A stretch of 37,312 nucleotides of DNA, from contig QNZF01000026.1 in NCBI GenBank assembly GCA_003978485.1, positions 1 to 37,312 of the forward strand. The letters run 5' to 3'. This DNA is from Persephonella sp. GTDB lineage: Bacteria > Aquificota > Aquificia > Aquificales > Hydrogenothermaceae. The translations under genes and the position numbers were made by a program. The notes under the pieces are model-generated. The model saw only the letters and a program-made list of their open reading frames with translations, was not told the DNA's origin and searched no databases. Of the stretch, positions 33,659 through 37,312 are shown in pieces. Numbering within the stretch: position 1 is the first letter of the stretch; every line of letters begins with the position of its first letter.

Positions 33659-34801
33659 TTATAAATTTGAAAAGATTATTTCTTGGGCTTTTTTAACTCC
33701 TGTTCCAAATTCAATTTTATATCCTATTTTGTTTAATGCTATCTCTAAACCTGCTATTACCTGTAGAACATCCATATAATCAAAGTATCCCATATGTGCA
33801 ATTCTTAATATTTTTCCTTTTAGATGGTCTTGTCCTCCAGCAACTCTAAAACCTATTTTTAATAACTCTTTTCTTAACGCATCTCCATTTATACCTTCAG
33901 GGGAATAAACACCTGTTGCAGAGTTTGAAGGGCTCTCAGATAACAGTTTTAATCCTAAAGATTTAACTGCTTCCCTAGTAGCCTCTGCCATAATAGAGTG
34001 TCTCCTTGCTAGATTTTCTAAACCTTCATCTAATATAAGAGATAAACTTTCATTTAGAGCAATTATAAGATTTATAGCTGTAGTGTAAGCAGTCTGTCCC
34101 TCTGCCTGCTTCTTAGCTTCCTTTTTAACGTCAAAGTAATATTTCGGAATATCGCTTTTATTTAATCTTTTTTCTGCTTTCTCAGAATAGTAAAGTATAC
34201 TTAATCCCGGTGGAAGCATTAATGCCTTTTGAGAACCTGTTATAAGTATATCTATTCCTATTTCCTCAGGATAAACCTCATAAACACCAACAGATGTTAT
34301 TCCATCAACAACTAATATACAGTCATCAAGCTTTTTAGCTAATTTACCTAAAAACTCAACATCATGGTAAGTTGTTGTAGAAGTTTCAGAATGTTGAACT
34401 AATATACCTTTTAAATCTGGATTGTTATCTATTATCTCCTCAACTTCCTTTTGATTGTAAGTTTTTCCCCATTCTATTTGATAGTTTATAGGATTTAAAC
34501 TGAATGTTTTTGCCAGCTCTAACCATCTTTGACCGAATTTACCACCATTAATAACTAAAACTTTGTCTCCTTTACTGAAAAAGTTTATTACAGATGCTTC
34601 CATACTTCCTGTTCCTGAAGATGTGAAAACTAATACATCCCTATCAGTTTTAAGAAGTTTCTTTAATTTAGCTTTAACTTCTTTGAAAATCTTTGTAAAT
34701 TCTGGCGTCCTATGATGTATTATTTGTTGCCCTAAAGCTTTTATAACCTGTGGAGGTAAAGGAACAGGTCCCGGAGTAAAAAGCCTTTCTTTTACTAACA
34801 T
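33659..34801 (-). CDS. Class V aminotransferase (alanine-glyoxylate/serine-pyruvate type)
   Basis: LFTPGPVPLPPQV, VDGITSVG, ITGSQKALMLPPGL PLP-lysine motif. Confidence 0.9.
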   Translation of the reverse strand: MLVKERLFTPGPVPLPPQVIKALGQQIIHHRTPEFTKIFKEVKAKLKKLLKTDRDVLVFTSSGTGSMEASVINFFSKGDKVLVINGGKFGQRWLELAKTFSLNPINYQIEWGKTYNQKEVEEIIDNNPDLKGILVQHSETSTTTYHDVEFLGKLAKKLDDCILVVDGITSVGVYEVYPEEIGIDILITGSQKALMLPPGLSILYYSEKAEKRLNKSDIPKYYFDVKKEAKKQAEGQTAYTTAINLIIALNESLSLILDEGLENLARRHSIMAEATREAVKSLGLKLLSESPSNSATGVYSPEGINGDALRKELLKIGFRVAGGQDHLKGKILRIAHMGYFDYMDVLQVIAGLEIALNKIGYKIEFGTGVKKAQEIIFSNL

Positions 34802-34925
34802 TTAGCAACCTCAAACTATTTTTTTTATGAATAAAATTATCTTATACTAAATTTGCCGTTAATATCTTTTAAGTAGATACTCAAAATATTGGTATAGTTT
34901 TAGGAATACCAGTAATATACAAATC

Positions 34926-34953
34926 TTGACAAAAAAATTTTTATCATTAAAAT
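34926..34953 (+). promoter_or_regulatory. Sigma70-type promoter for the tRNA cluster
   Basis: TTGACA (34926-34931), 16-bp spacer, TAAAAT (34948-34953). Confidence 0.6.
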
Positions 34954-34981
34954 ATATTATTGCTTTGGGCGGGTAAGTTAA

Positions 34982-35054
34982 GCTGGCGTAGCTCAGTCGG
35001 CAGAGCAGGTGATTTGTAATCACCAGGTCGTGGGTTCGAGTCCCACCGCCAGCT
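34982..35054 (+). tRNA. tRNA-Thr (anticodon TGT)
   Basis: GCTGGCG/CGCCAGC acceptor, loop TTTGTAA, TTCGAGTCC T-arm. Confidence 0.95.
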
Positions 35055-35060
35055 TTTACT

Positions 35061-35146
35061 GGAGGGGTCGCCTAGCCTGGCCAATGGCGGGAGACTGTAA
35101 ATCTCCTGGCGTTATGCCTACGCAGGTTCGAATCCTGCCCCCTCCA
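35061..35146 (+). tRNA. tRNA-Tyr (anticodon GTA), class II with long variable arm
   Basis: GGAGGGG/CCCCTCC acceptor, loop CTGTAAA, 86 nt. Confidence 0.95.
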
Positions 35147-35153
35147 CTATAGT

Positions 35154-35229
35154 GCGGGAGTAGCTCAGCTGGTAGAGCATCTGCCTTCCAAGCAGATGGT
35201 CGCGGGTTCGAGTCCCGTCTCCCGCTCCA
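35154..35229 (+). tRNA. tRNA-Gly (anticodon TCC), CCA encoded
   Basis: GCGGGAG/CTCCCGC acceptor, loop CTTCCAA, 3' CCA at 35227-35229. Confidence 0.95.
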
Positions 35230-35330
35230 TTAATTAAGCAAATCCCATTTTCTAATCAAATATCCTGTTGAAAAGTTATACTTCATAACAGTATATTTTA
35301 ATTAGGATTTAATTAACTTTTGGAGATTTC

Positions 35331-36584
35331 ATGAGAATTTACTTTAAAAATTTAGGTACTCTCTCTATTGGAAAAGTTGATTTAAAACCTTTAACTGTAT
35401 TTCTTGGAAATTGTGATGAAAGAAAATTCTTTATAACCGTCTTGTATTCTATCTTCTCAAAATTAGAAAAACTGCCTGAAAGGGATATAAATTTTATAGT
35501 AGAAAATGCAGTTCGGAGTATTTGGAACTTAAAAAATTATAAACATATAATTGAGAAACTTTTTAATATATCGGATAAAGATTTAAAACTTCTTATAAAG
35601 GAAATAAGAAGAAATACTGTTAACTATATAAAAGGAGATTTAAGTAATTTAAAAGGAACTCTAAATTTTCAAGGGGATTTAAAGTTTAACAATTTCTCAT
35701 TACAGGATATTGTTTTTTCAGATGATACAGAGGAAGATTTAGCCTTGATAAAGGAAAAATTAAGGGAAGCCATTAGAGAGTATGAGAAGAAAAAAATAGC
35801 ATTAATTAATTTATACTCTAATCCTTTCAATGAGTTGTTTAAATATAGTGTGTTAAGAAAAGTTCCTAAACCTGTTTACATTCCATCGTCAAGAAATGGA
35901 TTAGTTTTAGGTGCAGATTACATTATTCCTAATATATTTAGCAAATTTAGAAAGGTAGATTTAGAGTTTTCCAAAGCAGATATTGAGTTTTTAGAAAAGT
36001 TATATCTGATAAAAACGGCGAAATTATCAGGTGAGAAAACTTTTAATAAAAAGATAAAAAAAATTCTGGATTTTTTAGAAGAAAGACTGTTAAAGGGAGA
36101 ATTTGTTGAAAAAAATTTTGTTAACAGGTATAAAACATTTCTTTTTAAGGATAGGGAGGATTTTCTTTATCCATTACATCTGATAAAAAGTTCTATCCTT
36201 TCACTGTTCCCTATATACGCAATACTTAAATTCTTAAATCATACAGATAACAATCTAATTATATTTTTTGAAGAACCTGAAGTTCATCTTTCAGTTGATG
36301 AACAGTTTGAGCTTGCAAAGTTTTTAAGCTTAGCATCAAATTTGGGTTTTGCATTTGTTATAACAACTAACAGTGATTACATACTTTATGAGTTTGGGAA
36401 TTTACTAAATATAAATAGTATGGAGCCTTTAATAAAAACAAACTATCTAATAGAAAAAAATTTAGATATGTTTAAAGAATGTGTTCTTAGTAAGGAAAAC
36501 TTGCTGATTTACAATTTTAACTGTTTAAACTCAAGTTTTACTTTAGAAGAAAAATCCATTAAAGATTTTATTCCAAGTTCATAA
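35331..36584 (+). CDS. RecF/OLD-like AAA ATPase-related protein with degenerate catalytic motifs
   Basis: MRIYFKNLGTLSIGKVDLKPLTVFLGNCDERKF, VYIPSSRNGL, SSILSLFPIY, LIIFFEEPEVHLSVDEQFELAKFL, FAFVITTNSDYIL. Confidence 0.8.
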   Translation: MRIYFKNLGTLSIGKVDLKPLTVFLGNCDERKFFITVLYSIFSKLEKLPERDINFIVENAVRSIWNLKNYKHIIEKLFNISDKDLKLLIKEIRRNTVNYIKGDLSNLKGTLNFQGDLKFNNFSLQDIVFSDDTEEDLALIKEKLREAIREYEKKKIALINLYSNPFNELFKYSVLRKVPKPVYIPSSRNGLVLGADYIIPNIFSKFRKVDLEFSKADIEFLEKLYLIKTAKLSGEKTFNKKIKKILDFLEERLLKGEFVEKNFVNRYKTFLFKDREDFLYPLHLIKSSILSLFPIYAILKFLNHTDNNLIIFFEEPEVHLSVDEQFELAKFLSLASNLGFAFVITTNSDYILYEFGNLLNINSMEPLIKTNYLIEKNLDMFKECVLSKENLLIYNFNCLNSSFTLEEKSIKDFIPSS

Positions 36585-36846
36585 CTTCCTTATATTTATC
36601 AACTATTGCCCTTCTTACACTTTCGGTAAATCTTTTATCTAATGGTTCTATAATATCTATAAATTTTCCTTGAGATGTTGATTTTTTAGGAAAATCTATA
36701 AAGTATCCCCCATATCTATTTTGGACAAGTTTTATACCTTTGATAACAAATGTATCTTCTATCGTTATATCAGCTATAGCTCTAATCCTTCCACCTATAC
36801 TAGATGTATCAAATGGATATATTTTCACATCTGTAATTTTTAACAT
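36568..36846 (-). CDS. spoVG: SpoVG-family nucleic-acid-binding protein
   Basis: MLKITDVKIYPF...GRIRAIADITIEDTFVIKGIKLVQNRYGGYFIDFPKKSTSQGKFIDIIEPL. Confidence 0.88.
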   Translation of the reverse strand: MLKITDVKIYPFDTSSIGGRIRAIADITIEDTFVIKGIKLVQNRYGGYFIDFPKKSTSQGKFIDIIEPLDKRFTESVRRAIVDKYKEVMNLE

Positions 36847-36976
36847 AACTTTTAAGAAAATTTTTTATTTTTGATTATTATTAAAGCATAAATTCTAATT
36901 GGATAGGAATATTAAAACTTTATTATAAAATATTTTTGAAAAATTACTTATAATTTTTAATAGAAATGGACGGATT

Positions 36977-37312
36977 ATGATTAATAAATTTAAATTAGAA
37001 TTAGATAAAAAAAGTTTTGTAAAGTATATTAGTGTACTAATATTTAGTGTTGTTATATCATTTATTCCGTATGTAAGGGAAGTTGTAGCCAGTTTTATTG
37101 ATGATTTTTTTATAAAAGTAGAAAATAAATTGTCCTATCTTTCTAAAAACAAAGCGGAAGATTTTGTCTTCGTTTATATTGATGGGAATACATTAGAAAG
37201 CTGGAACGCTAAACTAAAGCCTTTACTTCCTAGAGACAAATTAGCAAATCTTATAAAGAAAATATCTGAAGATAATCCTAAAATAATATTTGTAGATGTT
37301 TTTTTTGATTTT
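36977..37312 (+). CDS. N-terminus of a CHASE2-like sensor protein, truncated by window edge
   Basis: Translated from ATG 36977: one TM then FVFVYIDGNTLESWNAKLKPLLPRDKLANLIKKISEDNPKIIFVDVFFDF; open to the window end. Confidence 0.65.
   Translation, partial: MINKFKLELDKKSFVKYISVLIFSVVISFIPYVREVVASFIDDFFIKVENKLSYLSKNKAEDFVFVYIDGNTLESWNAKLKPLLPRDKLANLIKKISEDNPKIIFVDVFFDF

Overview
AT-rich bacterial chromosome segment. Protein content (rpsU, obgE, hemL, rimO, purD, fmt, recR, ispH, accD, gmk, thrB, stand-alone MnmC2-like protein, archaeal-type riboflavin reductase) suggests a thermophilic Aquificota such as a Sulfurihydrogenibium/Hydrogenothermaceae relative; this taxonomy is inferred, not searched. 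Most of the window is ordinary, tightly packed housekeeping genes, mainly on the minus strand, plus a tRNA-Thr/Tyr/Gly cluster, the start of an IS607-type recombinase at the left edge and a truncated CHASE2-like protein at the right edge. The strongest unexplained signal is the non-coding interval 20840-21507 between purD and a Sel1-repeat gene. It holds two perfect, oppositely oriented DnaA boxes (TGTGGATAA, TTATCCACA), a cluster of degenerate boxes, five perfectly phased 11-bp direct repeats (TGTCATTTTAA) and a 3-nt-periodic TAT/TAG/TAA tract directly after a box pair, which is the layout of a bacterial oriC unwinding element. Second, tgt appears to start at a non-canonical AUA codon behind a Shine-Dalgarno that can be sequestered by one of several mutually exclusive hairpins. 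Third, an ATPase-like protein beside the tRNA cluster has lost its Walker A and other catalytic motifs.
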